Of a stretch of 64,000 bases of DNA, positions 30,213 through 39,484 are shown one piece after another. The DNA comes from Oscillospiraceae bacterium (lineage in GTDB: Bacteria > Bacillota > Clostridia > Oscillospirales > Acutalibacteraceae). The position numbers were made by a program, and so were the translations under genes. The notes beneath the pieces are model-generated. The model had not been told where the DNA came from, ran no database searches, and saw only the letters and a list, made by a program, of their open reading frames with translations. Positions within the stretch are counted from its first letter, which is position 1, and the number at the start of each line of letters is the position of its first letter. Where the stretch lies: the NCBI GenBank assembly GCA_015066395.1, contig SVOL01000008.1, positions 1 to 64,000 on the forward strand, read 5' to 3'.

Positions 30213-30761
30213 ATGAAGGTACTTATGCACACTTGCTGTGCGCCGTGTTCTGTTATGTGTATCGAGTCTTTGCGGCAAGAGGGAATAGAGCCGAATCTTT
30301 ATTGGTTCAATCCCAATATTCATCCGTTAAAGGAATATAAAATGCGGAAGAACACGCTTACAGAGTATGCGTCAAGCGTTAAGATCAAGCTAATAATTGA
30401 AAATGAGTATGGGTTGAGACGCTTTATTGAGGGTATTTTTCCGAATTTTGATAATCGCTGTGTCTTTTGCTACCGCGACCGATTGGAAAAGACGGCCGCT
30501 ACTGCCAAGGAAAAAGGCTTTGATGCTTTTACCTCGACTCTCTTTATCAGTCCTTACCAAAATCACGAGTTGATGAAGGCGATAGCTGAAAAGGCGGCCG
30601 AGAAATACGGTGTGCAGTTTTTGTACCGTGATTTCAGACCATTGTTTAAAGAGGGTCAGGAGAAGGCCCGTGAACTGGGACTTTATATGCAGAAATACTG
30701 CGGCTGTGTATTCAGTGAAGAGGACCGTTATAAGAAGCATAAAAAGACCGAAGCAAAATAA
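30213..30761 (+). CDS. queH: Epoxyqueuosine reductase QueH
   Basis: HTCCAPCSVMCIESL, FNPNIHP, CVFCYRDRLEKTA, CGCVFSEEDR. Confidence 0.9.
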   Translation: MKVLMHTCCAPCSVMCIESLRQEGIEPNLYWFNPNIHPLKEYKMRKNTLTEYASSVKIKLIIENEYGLRRFIEGIFPNFDNRCVFCYRDRLEKTAATAKEKGFDAFTSTLFISPYQNHELMKAIAEKAAEKYGVQFLYRDFRPLFKEGQEKARELGLYMQKYCGCVFSEEDRYKKHKKTEAK

Positions 30762-30770
30762 AAACGGCGG

Positions 30771-31121
30771 TCAAAGACCGCCGAGACCGAAGCTTACTGA
30801 CAACGCTTCGTTAATTTTGTTCATTGCACTGTCGGGCAGACTGCCCATCTTTTCCTTTAGCCGTTGCTTGTCGATGGTGCGTACCTGCTCAAGTAAAACA
30901 ATAGAGTCTTTCGACAGACCGCATCCGTCGGCATCGACCTTGATATGGGTCGGCAGATTGGTTTTATCCCGCTGGCTCGTGATCGCGGCAGCGATCACCG
31001 TTGGGCTGAACTTGTTGCCTATATCATTCTGGACTATAAGTACAGGACGGATGCCGCCTTGCTCGCTGCCGACTACCGGACTCAAGTCCGCGTAATAAAT
31101 GTCTCCTCTTTTTACGGTCAC
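30771..31121 (-). CDS. MazF/PemK-family endoribonuclease toxin (no adjacent antitoxin seen)
   Basis: VKRGDIYYADLSPVVGSEQGGIRPVLIVQNDIGN, VIAAAITSQ. Confidence 0.92.
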   Translation of the reverse strand: MTVKRGDIYYADLSPVVGSEQGGIRPVLIVQNDIGNKFSPTVIAAAITSQRDKTNLPTHIKVDADGCGLSKDSIVLLEQVRTIDKQRLKEKMGSLPDSAMNKINEALSVSFGLGGL

Positions 31122-31351
31122 TGAAAATTCACTCTCCTAAAAGAAACAGGTTTGTTTTGCTGTGATGTTATTTTTGCCGTCATAAGGTCGGTTTAAACAT
31201 TCGCTTATTATATTTTATGCAGGCTGTCCAAAATTGGGCTGATCTCATCATAAATAAAAACTTTTTTGACAAATTTCGAAACCGGCATTGCAAAACGCCG
31301 CGGTTTACGATACAATATACAGGATATAGATTGATTGAAAAGAGGGATACT

Positions 31352-32029
31352 GTGAAACAGCTCTTCCCCGAGCAAATTTTTGATATTTTAAAGACTCCTG
31401 ACGGGTTTATAACGGTTTACAGACGGCCTGAATTTGAGGATGGAATAGTTGTGTCTTATAAGTCGGTGTCTTTGGATGACGGCGTTGTGACCCCGCGTAC
31501 CAGGGCTGATTACGAATTTGTAAAATTCGGCGGCAACCGCGATTTCGAAGATCTGAGAACAGGTGGCTTTATAACCTGCAACTGCGTTGAATTGGAAAAT
31601 GACGGTCTTTTTGTCGTTCGTGACGGCGGTGAGGCCACGATCTATAATGCACGCAATAAGGTTGAATGGCAGGGTTGGATAAAATATAAGGGCGAGGGAC
31701 CGATCGGTATTGCCAGCGTCGGTCATACCCTGTGGGCCTCGTTTTATGAAAACAATACGTTGGTTCGGTTTAATCTTCGTACTATGCGTGAAGAACTGCG
31801 CATCGGCGGATCGAACGATTCCTCGTTTTCGGGTCCGAAGGGTCTCTGGATCGATGAAAAGGCCGATAAGCTTTATGTCTGCAACAATAAGGCACAGAAT
31901 ATTTTAGAGGTCAATATCAAGACCTATACGGTCAAAGAACACGCCGCTTTCCAAGAGCCGGTGCATAAATATATGAAACTCGGTAACCGAGAACTGGCGG
32001 TTCTTGATTCCGGCCTCTATCTTCTTTAA
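31352..32029 (+). CDS. Hypothetical protein with beta-propeller-like repeats
   Basis: GTG start after TTGCAA-17-TACAAT promoter; repeated GLWIDEKADKLYVCNN-like blades. Confidence 0.5.
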   Translation: MKQLFPEQIFDILKTPDGFITVYRRPEFEDGIVVSYKSVSLDDGVVTPRTRADYEFVKFGGNRDFEDLRTGGFITCNCVELENDGLFVVRDGGEATIYNARNKVEWQGWIKYKGEGPIGIASVGHTLWASFYENNTLVRFNLRTMREELRIGGSNDSSFSGPKGLWIDEKADKLYVCNNKAQNILEVNIKTYTVKEHAAFQEPVHKYMKLGNRELAVLDSGLYLL

Positions 32030-32061
32030 AATTTGCCGTTCGGAGTATTCCGAACGGTTTT

Positions 32062-32370
32062 TTAATTACTCCAGAAGGTATACATTCCGTATCGAAGAGC
32101 TGATTTAAGACGTTCGCGGCTACGGGTAAGGTGGCGTGATACTGTTGACTTTGAAAGTCCGTGGTTGCGGGCGATCTCGGTGACGCTCAGTCCTTCGTAG
32201 TAAAACTCGGTCACCATCATTCGCTGCCGGTCGGTGAGTTCGGTCTTTATTGCCTCACTTAATGCTTTTTTCATCTGCTGGATCTTTTTATTGTTGTCGC
32301 CGCTGCTGTAATAGTCTCCTAAGGGTAAGCGGTCGCCGAAGATCTCTAAACTAAAGGTGGCTCTGTTCAT
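32062..32370 (-). CDS. Sigma-70 region 4-like / small sigma-like HTH protein
   Basis: LTDRQRMMVTEFYYEGLSVTEIARNHGLSKSTVSRHLTRSRERLKSAL. Confidence 0.75.
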   Translation of the reverse strand: MNRATFSLEIFGDRLPLGDYYSSGDNNKKIQQMKKALSEAIKTELTDRQRMMVTEFYYEGLSVTEIARNHGLSKSTVSRHLTRSRERLKSALRYGMYTFWSN

Positions 32371-32579
32371 AAATCATTCTCCTTTGTGCAGTGTAGGTTC
32401 AGTATTTTGGCACATCTGCGGCATTCTGCGGCATCGTAGCACAGCAGATTTATCCGCCGCTTCATAATGATGCGTTGATTTGGTGGCAGGCTGTCGACCA
32501 GCATACCGAGGCTTTTCGAACGCTTGGTCAACGCCTTTGCGGTGGCTAAGTATTGGTTGCTTAATTCTGTCAGAGTCAT
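32367..32579 (-). CDS. Small hypothetical protein co-oriented with the sigma-like gene
   Basis: MTLTELSNQYLATAKALTKRSKSL..., overlaps next ORF start by 4 nt. Confidence 0.55.
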   Translation of the reverse strand: MTLTELSNQYLATAKALTKRSKSLGMLVDSLPPNQRIIMKRRINLLCYDAAECRRCAKILNLHCTKENDL

Positions 32580-32601
32580 TGGGTCACCTCTTGGTTGAAA
32601 T

Positions 32602-32835
32602 TTCACACAATTTGTGTGAATTAGCGGGCTGACAAATACCTGCTTGCTTCGGCAAAATATGTCAAATTTCGCACTTTGCAAAGCAAATGGTATCACTTAA
32701 CGTGTGTAAAATCAAGGGAATTTTGTCGAAAATCACACAATTCGTGTGATTTTACAAAAGTTGCACGAATGTTTCTGCAACTTTTATCTAAAAACAATGG
32801 AATTAGTGATTGAAATATCACACGATTTGTGTTAA
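32602..32835. promoter_or_regulatory. Three operator-like palindromes (consensus WTCACACRATTYGTGTGAW) in a divergent promoter region
   Basis: TTCACACAATTTGTGTGAA 32602-32620; ATCACACAATTCGTGTGAT 32732-32750; ATCACACGATTTGTGTTAA 32817-32835. Confidence 0.8.
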
Positions 32836-32887
32836 AATGACACCGCAAGGCAAACTAAGAGTATTAAAAAGGGTTAAGGGTGATAAA

Positions 32888-33247
32888 ATGAGTTTCATTG
32901 GCGATAAAATCAGGGCGTTGAGGATCAAGGCAGGGCTGACCCAGCAACAGTTAGCTGAAAAATTAGGTGGAATATCAGCCAGTACGGTTGGAATGTATGA
33001 GCAGGGAAGGCGAACTCCGGATATGGCAATGATAATCCGGTTGGGTGAGCTTTTCGGAGTTTCGACCGACAGTCTTCTTGGTGTCAGGGAAGAGAGCTGT
33101 GAGACGACCGAAATTTTGGCCGAACTCAAAGACAGGGTCACGAACAGCGAGGTCTTAACACTGAACGGTGCGGTAATGAATGCAGAAAGCCGTGAAAAAC
33201 TGCTTAAAGCCATCGAATTTATCAGCAATGTTGTGCTGGAGGGTTGA
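32888..33247 (+). CDS. XRE-family transcriptional regulator
   Basis: IRALRIKAGLTQQQLAEKLGGISASTVGMYEQGRRTPDMAMIIRLGELFGVSTDSLLG. Confidence 0.88.
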   Translation: MSFIGDKIRALRIKAGLTQQQLAEKLGGISASTVGMYEQGRRTPDMAMIIRLGELFGVSTDSLLGVREESCETTEILAELKDRVTNSEVLTLNGAVMNAESREKLLKAIEFISNVVLEG

Positions 33248-33319
33248 CAACAGCGTTGACAGCGCGGTTGTGTTTTGCAAAAATTATGAAATATCTTGGA
33301 GTCAATTCGCAAAATTATG

Positions 33320-33349
33320 TTGACAACTGACACCAATTTGAGGTATAAT
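33320..33349 (+). promoter_or_regulatory. Promoter of rpmH cluster
   Basis: TTGACA-18-TATAAT. Confidence 0.8.
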
Positions 33350-33459
33350 TCAAACTTGATAGGTTATGTCTGATATTATCTTCTTATTACGGCGACATTC
33401 CGTTGGTCGCAGTTTCCTCGGGACATAATCATGACGTACGGATGAAGGAGGTCAAAGAA

Positions 33460-33594
33460 ATGAAAAGAACTTATCAGCCCAAGAAAATCCATCGTGCTAA
33501 GGAGCATGGTTTCCGCAAGAGAATGGCTACTGCTAACGGCCGCAAGGTGCTTGCTCGCCGCAGAGCTAAGGGTAGACAGAGCCTGACTGCCTGA
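33460..33594 (+). CDS. rpmH: 50S ribosomal protein L34
   Basis: [44 protein letters not shown]. Confidence 0.98.
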   Translation: MKRTYQPKKIHRAKEHGFRKRMATANGRKVLARRRAKGRQSLTA

Positions 33595-33627
33595 TTGACG
33601 GTTAATAATATTTAACTTTCTTCAGAG

Positions 33628-33652
33628 CGGTCGCGCTTGTCGCGACCGTTTT
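33628..33652 (+). terminator. Hairpin/attenuator between rpmH and rnpA
   Basis: CGGTCGCG-cttgt-CGCGACCG-TTTT. Confidence 0.7.
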
Positions 33653-33692
33653 GTGCAGTAGTACCCTAATCTTTTACGAACGGAAGTGTGGT

Positions 33693-34040
33693 ATGGAATC
33701 CTCTAAATTAAACCTTAATAAGGATTTCAGACGGCTTTACGGTCGCGGAAAAAGTTTCGTTCACCCGTTGCTCGTTACCTATGTGATGTTTACTAAACGC
33801 GGTGAAGTGAGATACGGCATCACCGCCGGCAAAAAGGTTGGCTGTGCCGTTTTGCGCAATCGCGCAAGAAGAGTCATCGAGGCTGCTGTAAGGGAGTGTT
33901 TGAAGTCGGTCGACTGCAACGGTGCGGATATCGTTTTCGTTGCAAGGTCGAGAACGCCTTTCTCCAAATCGCAGGATGTTGCGAATGCTATGATGCACCA
34001 TTTCAGATCGAGCGGTCTTATCAAGGGTGACTCTCAATGA
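33693..34040 (+). CDS. rnpA: Ribonuclease P protein component
   Basis: [29 protein letters not shown]. Confidence 0.95.
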   Translation: MESSKLNLNKDFRRLYGRGKSFVHPLLVTYVMFTKRGEVRYGITAGKKVGCAVLRNRARRVIEAAVRECLKSVDCNGADIVFVARSRTPFSKSQDVANAMMHHFRSSGLIKGDSQ

Positions 34041-34327
34041 AATACCTGTTTATTGCTGTTATCAGGTTTTATAGGAAATTTATTTCTCCTCTTAAAACTC
34101 CTTGTTGCAGGTTTAAACCGACCTGCTCGGAGTACGCTCTGGAAGCGTTTTTGGCAAGAGGAGCCGTTGTCGGTCTTTATCTGACGGTAAGAAGGCTCTT
34201 AAAATGCCATCCTTTTTATAAGGGTGACGTGTATGATCCCGTGCCGATAAAGAAAAGACCCTCAAAAAACACCCAAGATTCTCTATTTTTGCAAAATAAA
34301 GCAAAAGGAAAGCTAAGGAACGAATAA
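34037..34327 (+). CDS. yidD: Membrane protein insertion efficiency factor YidD
   Basis: [28 protein letters not shown]. Confidence 0.96.
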   Translation: MKYLFIAVIRFYRKFISPLKTPCCRFKPTCSEYALEAFLARGAVVGLYLTVRRLLKCHPFYKGDVYDPVPIKKRPSKNTQDSLFLQNKAKGKLRNE

Positions 34328-35451
34328 TGTACGACTTTATTAGTAAACCTATGGGTTGGATTCTGGCTCGTTTGAGCGAGCTGTGCAGTAATAACTTTGC
34401 CTTGTCGGTGCTTATTTTCACCGTGCTGGTCAATCTTATTATGTTGCCGCTTACCATCAAGTCGCAGAAGTCGACTGCAAAGCAGGCTAAGATCAAGCCC
34501 AAGATGGATGCGTTGAAGAAAAAGTACGGTAATGACAAGCAGAAATACAGCATGGCTGTTAACGAGCTCTATGCCAAGGAAAATGTGTCAATGTCAGGCG
34601 GTTGTCTGCCGATGATCGTTCGTCTTATGGTTATGATGGGCGTTTATTGGGCGGTTGTAAGTCCGCTTACTTATGTTGTCAATATCAATACCGGTGCTAT
34701 CAATGCAGCTAAGGTCTGGACATCTTATGTAAGAGTTGCCGAGGATCCTGCCATTGACTGGAATGCCGCTGGCATCGAGTCTGTCAAGGCTGATCCTTTT
34801 ACCGTTTCGGAAGCCGCTGCGCACGGTTGTGACGTCGAATATATGGCTAAGGTCTTGCTGGTTGAGGATGTTGCCGAAGGTAAAGTTACCGGTGACGCCA
34901 TCAAAAACTCGCTTAAAGGCAAAAGGGTTATGCGAGAGGTCGAGATCGTTGATGTGCTGACCGGTGAGGCACCCAACAGCGTTGTTGTCGCAAAGTTCAA
35001 AGCATTTGGCGGCGATATCGAAAAAATGAGTGAGATCGATTTCCATCTGTTCGGTTTGGACCTTGCCAAGACTCCGAAGTTCAGCTGGAATTTTAAAAAC
35101 TTTGAGCCGCTGTGGATCATTCCGTTACTCTCTTTTGCAACGGCAATATTGTCCAGCCTTATCTCTATGAAGATTCAGAAGAAGGCCAACCCTGATGCAC
35201 CTAATATGGCAGGAATGATGCTTACTATGCCCATCATTTCGTTGGTTATCGCTTTTGGCGTACCCGGTGCCGTCGGTTTCTATTGGGCCTGTTCGAACGT
35301 TATTTCGGGCGGTATTCAGTCGGTAATTCAGCTCACTTACGGACCTAATGCCATGGTCGCCCGTGAGCAGTCGAAGACCATTTTAGCCCGTGCCAAGGTT
35401 GAAAGTGCTAAAATTGAACGTGTAAAGAGCAGAGAAGACATCTCTGAATAA
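34327..35451 (+). CDS. yidC: YidC/Oxa1 membrane insertase with enlarged central loop
   Basis: YidC TM pattern, MLPLTIKSQKSTAKQAKIKPKM, C-terminal FGVPGAVGFYWACSN; roughly 150 aa between TM blocks. Confidence 0.9.
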   Translation: MYDFISKPMGWILARLSELCSNNFALSVLIFTVLVNLIMLPLTIKSQKSTAKQAKIKPKMDALKKKYGNDKQKYSMAVNELYAKENVSMSGGCLPMIVRLMVMMGVYWAVVSPLTYVVNINTGAINAAKVWTSYVRVAEDPAIDWNAAGIESVKADPFTVSEAAAHGCDVEYMAKVLLVEDVAEGKVTGDAIKNSLKGKRVMREVEIVDVLTGEAPNSVVVAKFKAFGGDIEKMSEIDFHLFGLDLAKTPKFSWNFKNFEPLWIIPLLSFATAILSSLISMKIQKKANPDAPNMAGMMLTMPIISLVIAFGVPGAVGFYWACSNVISGGIQSVIQLTYGPNAMVAREQSKTILARAKVESAKIERVKSREDISE

Positions 35452-35478
35452 TGATCGGATCCCAAGGAGGATTTAAAA

Positions 35479-36444
35479 TTGATATTAAGGGAAGTTATTG
35501 GCGTCGGCAGTACCGTTGAGGCTGCAATGGAAGACGCAATGAACCAGTTAGATCCCGGTCTTGAGGACAATGTCCAGACCGAGACTTTAGCCCTTCCTAA
35601 AAAGAAGATGCTCGGCATTTTCGGCGGAAGCGAAGCCAAGGTCCGTGCCTATATCGAGGTTCCGGATGAGGTTAAGAAGGTTCACAAGGAAAAGAATAAG
35701 AAGAAATCTAACAATGATAAAAAGAGCACCGCGAAAAGTGCTGAAACCAATAAAAAGAAGCCGGAAGTAAAGGCAGAAAAGCAGGAGATCAAGGAAACTG
35801 TGGGTGTTCCCGCGTCCCAGGTCGATGCGTCTTCCCCTGCCGGCAGAGCGTATGCATATCTTGCTACCATCTTAAAACAGCTTGACTGCTCCGATGTCAG
35901 CGCTACCATTTCCGAGGTTGAGGGCGGTTCCAAGATCACTCTCGAAGGAAATGACAAGCTCGGCGTGATCATCGGCCGCAGAGGTGAGACCCTTGACGCG
36001 TTGCAGTATCTTGCATCTTTAGTCGCCAATGAGCGTGGCGGAAACTATTACCGTATTGTTATCGATATCGGCAATTACCGTGAAAAGCGAGAGAACACTC
36101 TTGAAGCTTTGGCTAAGAGAACTGCAAACCAGGTGCTTCGCACCGGTCGCAGCCGCTCTTTGGAACCGATGAATCCTTATGAGAGACGTGTTATCCACAC
36201 TACCGTTCAGGGTATTGAGGGCGTTTCCTCGATGTCTATCGGTGACGGTCCTTCGAGAAGGGTCGTTATCAGTCCCGAGGGCAAGCCTGTAAGACTTAAC
36301 AGCGGCCGTGATAACCGTCGCGGCGGTAACGGCTCGCGCGGTGGCAACAGACCTCAGAAGTCGTCGGCAAACCATAGTGATGCTGTTGAAAATGCAAAGC
36401 CGAAGGAGACCGACGGTACCAAACTTTACGGACGTTTGGGTTAA
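35479..36444 (+). CDS. jag: Jag/KhpB-type RNA-binding protein (Jag_N, KH, R3H)
   Basis: VIGVGSTVEAAMEDAMNQL, KH GVIIGRRGETLDALQYL, R3H MNPYERRVIHTTVQG. Confidence 0.92.
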   Translation: MILREVIGVGSTVEAAMEDAMNQLDPGLEDNVQTETLALPKKKMLGIFGGSEAKVRAYIEVPDEVKKVHKEKNKKKSNNDKKSTAKSAETNKKKPEVKAEKQEIKETVGVPASQVDASSPAGRAYAYLATILKQLDCSDVSATISEVEGGSKITLEGNDKLGVIIGRRGETLDALQYLASLVANERGGNYYRIVIDIGNYREKRENTLEALAKRTANQVLRTGRSRSLEPMNPYERRVIHTTVQGIEGVSSMSIGDGPSRRVVISPEGKPVRLNSGRDNRRGGNGSRGGNRPQKSSANHSDAVENAKPKETDGTKLYGRLG

Positions 36445-36525
36445 GTTAAACGCTTCGCAGTCGGAATCAATTTAATAGAAGGCGTGACGAAGAATTCGCC
36501 GTCAGCCTGCACATTTTAAGGTTGG

Positions 36526-36556
36526 GGATACGGCGCTTTTGCCGTATCCTTTTTTG
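36526..36556 (+). terminator. Rho-independent terminator
   Basis: GGATACGGC-gctttt-GCCGTATCC-TTTTTT. Confidence 0.85.
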
Positions 36557-36585
36557 TGTTATTCTATATAAAGCGAGGTAATATT

Positions 36586-36777
36586 ATGGATGTAGCGGTC
36601 GGAGATAAGCTCTTGATGAAAAAAAGCCACCCGTGTGGCTGCAACACTTTTTCGGTGTTGCGCGTGGGTATGGATTTTAAGATAAAGTGCAACGGCTGCG
36701 GTCACGAAGTTATGTTGCCGAGAGCCAAGGTTGAAAAGAATATTAAACAGATAATAAAGGAAACTGAAGATGTTTGA
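36586..36777 (+). CDS. DUF951 family protein
   Basis: [35 protein letters not shown]. Confidence 0.88.
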   Translation: MDVAVGDKLLMKKSHPCGCNTFSVLRVGMDFKIKCNGCGHEVMLPRAKVEKNIKQIIKETEDV

Positions 36778-37849
36778 TAAGTTGGAGGCGGTCGAACGCC
36801 GTTATGAAGAAATAGGAACCCGTATGACCGATCCGACGGTCATCGGTGACAGTAATCTCTTGATGAGCCTTATGAAGGAACATCGCGAGATCGAGCCTAT
36901 CGTTGATAAGTACAGAGAATATAAAAAGGCAAAGTCGGATTTTGAGGGAGCTAAGGAAATGCTCGAAATCGGCGGACTCGATAAGGAGTTAAAGGAACTT
37001 GCCGAGGAAGAGATGCTCACCGCAAAAGCCGCTGTAGAATCGATCTCGGAAGAACTGAAGATACTGCTTTTGCCCAAAGACCCTAACGACAGCCGAAATG
37101 TCGTGGTAGAGATCAGAGGTGGAGCAGGCGGCGAGGAATCGGCACTTTTTGCCGCCAGTCTTTACAGAATGTATACTATGTATGCCGAATCCCGCCGCTG
37201 GAAAGTCGAGCTTGTCGGCGTTAATGAGACCGAGCTCGGCGGCTTTAAGGAAGTCAGCTTTATGGTCGAGGGTGAGGGTGCGTACTCAAGGCTTAAATAC
37301 GAAAGCGGTGTTCACCGCGTTCAGCGTGTGCCCGAGACCGAAACTCAAGGCAGGATCCACACTTCGACCGTGACCGTTGCGGTCTTGCCCGAAGCCGAAG
37401 AGGTTGAGATCGAGATCAATCCCGCCGATCTGCAGATAGATACTTACCGTGCAGGCGGTGCAGGCGGTCAGCACGTTAACAAGACCGAATCGGCTATTCG
37501 TATCACCCACATTCCGACGGGACTTATCGTTGAATGTCAGGACGAGCGAAGCCAGTATAAGAACAAGGACAAGGCGATGAAGGTTCTGCGTTCACGCCTT
37601 TACGAGCGAATGGTTTCGGAGCAGAACGAAGCCATTGCCGGCGAGCGTAAGGCACAGGTCGGCACAGGCGACCGTTCCGAGCGTATCCGCACCTACAATT
37701 TCCCGCAGGGAAGAATGACCGACCACAGAATCGGTCTGACTCTTTATAAATTGGATCAGATAATGAACGGCGATATTGATGATATCGTCGACGCGTTGAT
37801 AACATATTACCGCACCGAGATGCTTAAACAAAGCGGTGACGAGCAGTAG
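36770..37849 (+). CDS. prfA: Peptide chain release factor 1
   Basis: [20 protein letters not shown]; PxT-type region of RF1. Confidence 0.95.
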   Translation: MFDKLEAVERRYEEIGTRMTDPTVIGDSNLLMSLMKEHREIEPIVDKYREYKKAKSDFEGAKEMLEIGGLDKELKELAEEEMLTAKAAVESISEELKILLLPKDPNDSRNVVVEIRGGAGGEESALFAASLYRMYTMYAESRRWKVELVGVNETELGGFKEVSFMVEGEGAYSRLKYESGVHRVQRVPETETQGRIHTSTVTVAVLPEAEEVEIEINPADLQIDTYRAGGAGGQHVNKTESAIRITHIPTGLIVECQDERSQYKNKDKAMKVLRSRLYERMVSEQNEAIAGERKAQVGTGDRSERIRTYNFPQGRMTDHRIGLTLYKLDQIMNGDIDDIVDALITYYRTEMLKQSGDEQ

Positions 37850-37855
37850 AAGGGA

Positions 37856-39484
37856 GTGGAACGAATGCTGACCGAAAGGCTTAAAGTGCTGGATTTGGAA
37901 AAAGACAGTGATAATTTAAACCGCGCTTGTGAAATTTTGAAAAACGGCGGATTGGTCGGTATTCCGACCGAAACCGTCTACGGTCTGGCGGCATCATGCT
38001 TTGACGAAGAAGCAGTTGCCAATATTTTTAAAGCCAAGGGCAGACCGCAGGATAATCCTTTGATAGTTCACATTTCCGATATGGAGATGTTGGAAGATGT
38101 TGTGAGTGAGGTGTCCGAAAAAGCACTCGAGTTGGCCGGAAAATTCTGGCCCGGTCCGCTCACAATAATAATGCCTCGCGGCGAGAAGATACCGAAAGAA
38201 GTGTCTGCAGGCCTTGAGACCGTAGCAGTCAGAATGCCGTCTCACCCTGTAGCACGCGAGTTGATCGGTCGCAGCAGGTTGCCTTTAGCGGCTCCTTCGG
38301 CCAATCTTTCGGGCTCACCCAGCCCCATAACTGCCGAACACGTACTGTCCGATCTTGATGGCAGGATAGATGCGGTCATCATTTCGGATAAATCAGAGGT
38401 CGGCGTTGAGTCGACCGTTGTTTCGCTCTGCTGTCAGCCGCCGAAGCTTTTAAGACCCGGCGGCATCACGGTTGAACAGTTAAGAGAAGTCTTGCCCGAT
38501 ATTGCGGTCGATAAAGCCGTTCTGGCCGAACCCGAAAAGGGTGCGACTGTGGCTTCTCCCGGTATGAAATACAAGCACTACGCACCTAAAGCCCGGGTGG
38601 TTTTGGTCGATGCCGGGTTTGAAAAATTCAAAAGTTTTGTAAATAAAAACGCTGAAGAAGGTGTTTTTGCTCTTAAATTCGAGGGTGAGGAAGGTTTTAA
38701 AGTGCCGACCGTGCTGTTTGGTCGCCGCGACGATGCCGCTTCACAAGCGGCCTTGCTTTTCGATGTTTTGCGGACTCTCGACGAAAGAGGCTGTAAGCTG
38801 TGTTTCGCAAGAGTTCCCGATTTAGAGGGCGTGGGATTGGCTGTTTACAACCGACTTATCCGTGCCGCCGCCTTCAGGGTCATAAAATTACCTAAGATAA
38901 TAGGGCTTACGGGTCCTACAGGCAGCGGAAAAACGGAATTTTCGAAAATTGCCGAAAGCTTTGGTTATACAGCCATTGACTGCGACAGATCGGCGAGACT
39001 CGTAACCGAAAAGGGCAGTAAAACGCTGGAGATCTTAGCAGACTGTTTCGGTGGTGACATTATTTTGCCCGATGGCAGTTTAGACAGAAAGCTGTTGGCT
39101 AAGCGTGCATTCTCGAGCGAGGAAAACACCGAAAAGTTAAACAAGATCATGCTTCCTGCGGTGGTAGAGGTCGTCGAAGATCAGATCGCTGAATGCAGTG
39201 AGACGGGTGTTGAAAAAATTCTTCTCGATGCTCCGACGCTTTTTGAAAGCGGACTGGATTCCCGGTGCGACAGCGTGGTTGCAGTGCTTGCTCCAAAGGA
39301 CTTAAGAAGAAAGCGGATCATCGAACGCGATAACTTAACCGAAGAGCAGGCCGACATAAGGCTATCGGCAGGAAAGTCAGAGGAGTTTTATAAGCAGAAG
39401 ACCTCTCATATAATCGTAAATAGTGAGGATATTGAGCGGTTCAGAGCCGATATAAACGCGGTGCTTTGTAGTTTGGAGGATTAA
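37856..39484 (+). CDS. Fusion: Sua5/TsaC-type threonylcarbamoyl-AMP synthase + dephospho-CoA kinase (CoaE)
   Basis: N-terminal GIPTETVYGLAA, KGRPQDNPLIVH, SANLSGSPSPI, MKYKHYAPKA; C-terminal from about 38888 IGLTGPTGSGKTEFSKIAESFGYTAIDCDRSARLV; one uninterrupted 542-aa ORF. Confidence 0.9.
   Translation: MERMLTERLKVLDLEKDSDNLNRACEILKNGGLVGIPTETVYGLAASCFDEEAVANIFKAKGRPQDNPLIVHISDMEMLEDVVSEVSEKALELAGKFWPGPLTIIMPRGEKIPKEVSAGLETVAVRMPSHPVARELIGRSRLPLAAPSANLSGSPSPITAEHVLSDLDGRIDAVIISDKSEVGVESTVVSLCCQPPKLLRPGGITVEQLREVLPDIAVDKAVLAEPEKGATVASPGMKYKHYAPKARVVLVDAGFEKFKSFVNKNAEEGVFALKFEGEEGFKVPTVLFGRRDDAASQAALLFDVLRTLDERGCKLCFARVPDLEGVGLAVYNRLIRAAAFRVIKLPKIIGLTGPTGSGKTEFSKIAESFGYTAIDCDRSARLVTEKGSKTLEILADCFGGDIILPDGSLDRKLLAKRAFSSEENTEKLNKIMLPAVVEVVEDQIAECSETGVEKILLDAPTLFESGLDSRCDSVVAVLAPKDLRRKRIIERDNLTEEQADIRLSAGKSEEFYKQKTSHIIVNSEDIERFRADINAVLCSLED

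Noticed and set aside
31266-31316. TTGACA at 31266 as -35 of the 31352 gene
   Set aside because: Spacer to TACAAT is 39 nt; TTGCAA at 31288 with 17-nt spacing fits better.
33247-33459. oriC/DnaA box cluster upstream of rpmH
   Set aside because: No clear TTATCCACA repeats; only a normal promoter.
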